A stretch of 64,000 nucleotides of DNA from JBBQVS01 sp963792705 (GTDB taxonomy: Bacteria; Chloroflexota; Ktedonobacteria; Ktedonobacterales; Ktedonobacteraceae), in assembly GCA_963792705.1 (NCBI GenBank), contig CAWBXD010000011.1, positions 806,001 to 870,000 of the forward strand. Direction: 5' to 3'. Each line of letters starts with the position of its first letter. Position 1 is the stretch's first letter. Below, in pieces: positions 63,451 through 64,000 of this stretch. Position numbers and translations under genes: made by a program. The notes under the pieces were generated by a model. The model was not told the origin of the DNA, ran no database searches, and was given only the letters and a program-made list of their open reading frames with translations.

Positions 63451-64000
63451 TGAACAGCACATTTGGGCGTCTGCTGAAACTCGCATGGCCTGTACGCTCA
63501 TGGATGGCACTTTCAGCATTGATTGGTACGGCGACCGTGTTAAGCGGTATTGGCCTTGCCGCGACATCGGCATTTCTGATTTCACAGGCAGCCCTGCATC
63601 CCTCGGAAGCCGCGTTGTCTATCGCCATTGTAGGTGTGCGCTTCTTTGGTATCGCGCGTGGAGCCTTCCGTTACCTGGAACGGCTCGTATCGCACCGTGC
63701 CGCCTTCCGTCTGCTTGCCGATATGCGCGTCTGGTTTTATAAAGCACTTGTGCCACTCGTTCCTGCTCGCTTGTTGACCTTAAAAAATGGTTCGCAGCAA
63801 GAACTACGTAGCGGTGATGTGCTTAGACGCGCGGTGTCCGATGTTGATCTTTTGCAAAACTTTTATATTCGTGTACTGGCTCCTCCTATTATTGCTGCAC
63901 TTGTCGCGTTAATAATGTGGGTCTTCCTGGGTGCGTTTGGAGGTCTCTTTGGTCTGGTCTATCTCGGCTTCTTTTTACTAGCAAGCGTCGTTGTGCCGTG
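63447..64000 (+). CDS. cydC: Thiol reductant ABC exporter, CydC subunit (partial)
   Basis: About 184 N-terminal residues are visible, then the window ends. ATG 63447 overlaps the cydD stop. The membrane domain begins RLLKLAWPVRSWMALSALIGTATVLSGIGLAATSAFLISQAAL, which matches the CydC start, and contains GVRFFGIARGAFRYLERLVSHRAAFRLLADMRVWFY, a strong CydC family stretch. It pairs with CydD. Confidence 0.92.
   Translation, partial: MMNSTFGRLLKLAWPVRSWMALSALIGTATVLSGIGLAATSAFLISQAALHPSEAALSIAIVGVRFFGIARGAFRYLERLVSHRAAFRLLADMRVWFYKALVPLVPARLLTLKNGSQQELRSGDVLRRAVSDVDLLQNFYIRVLAPPIIAALVALIMWVFLGAFGGLFGLVYLGFFLLASVVVP

Noticed and set aside
1..64000. tRNA or rRNA genes
   Set aside because: No T-arm/acceptor pair or rRNA core sequence was recognised on either strand by eye; a tRNA scan would settle it.

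Overview
The window reads as chromosomal DNA of a free-living, Gram-positive-like bacterium, most probably a member of Chloroflexota class Ktedonobacteria. This placement is inference. It rests on a type VII (ESX) locus, a minCDE operon, DnaD/DnaI-type primosome proteins, a DUF4012 protein, MerR/GAF and KaiC/phosphorelay signalling, cytochrome bd genes, and many large palindromes between genes. No rRNA or tRNA gene and no CRISPR array was seen.

Layout. 0-6.2 kb (minus strand): a membrane MutS-like ATPase cut by the window edge, an EccC-type secretion ATPase and two near-identical WXG100 genes. 6.2-6.85 kb: a cluster of DnaA-box-like 9-mers, with genes diverging on both sides. 6.85-12.4 kb: a replication operon of dnaB (with two inteins, one splitting the P-loop), a DnaD-domain protein, and a DnaC/DnaI-type loader with a long disordered N-terminus. 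12.5-19.5 kb: an autoregulated TetR/MFS pair, clpP, a HAD hydrolase with a methyltransferase, and a lycopene-cyclase-like flavoprotein. 19.6-25.3 kb: a Ser/Thr kinase with a Kelch-like C-terminus, pyrimidine-nucleoside phosphorylase, a zinc-ribbon protein and a Rho homologue without its RNA-binding domain. 25.4-31.5 kb: an AT-richer accessory stretch with two paralogous P-loop kinases, a MerR domain frame-shifted against a GAF/GGDEF-like protein, a sigma-like factor and small unknown proteins. 31.6-45.1 kb: a DAO-family oxidoreductase, a DUF4012 protein, an M1 aminopeptidase, a KaiC-like/two-component phosphorelay operon and an ABC1/UbiB kinase. 45.4-54.9 kb: a sedolisin, MBL and Nudix hydrolases, aroE, a GNAT, an aldo-keto reductase with TetR, an FAA hydrolase and an extradiol-type dioxygenase. 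54.9-55.6 kb: an unexplained G-poor non-coding tract. 55.8-57.9 kb: minC-minD-minE. 58.2-64 kb: a SHOCT protein and cydA-cydB-cydD-cydC (cydC cut by the window edge).

The main pattern not explained by genes is a set of dispersed palindromes that all begin TAGGGACC and end GGTCCCTA. One class is a simple hairpin of about 70 nt. The other is a multi-arm element of 126-133 nt. Three copies supply the stop codon of the gene before them. One copy is exactly 72 nt and sits in frame inside the DUF4012 coding sequence. These elements, the DnaA-box cluster beside the dnaB operon, and the accessory stretch next to the truncated rho are the parts most worth following up.
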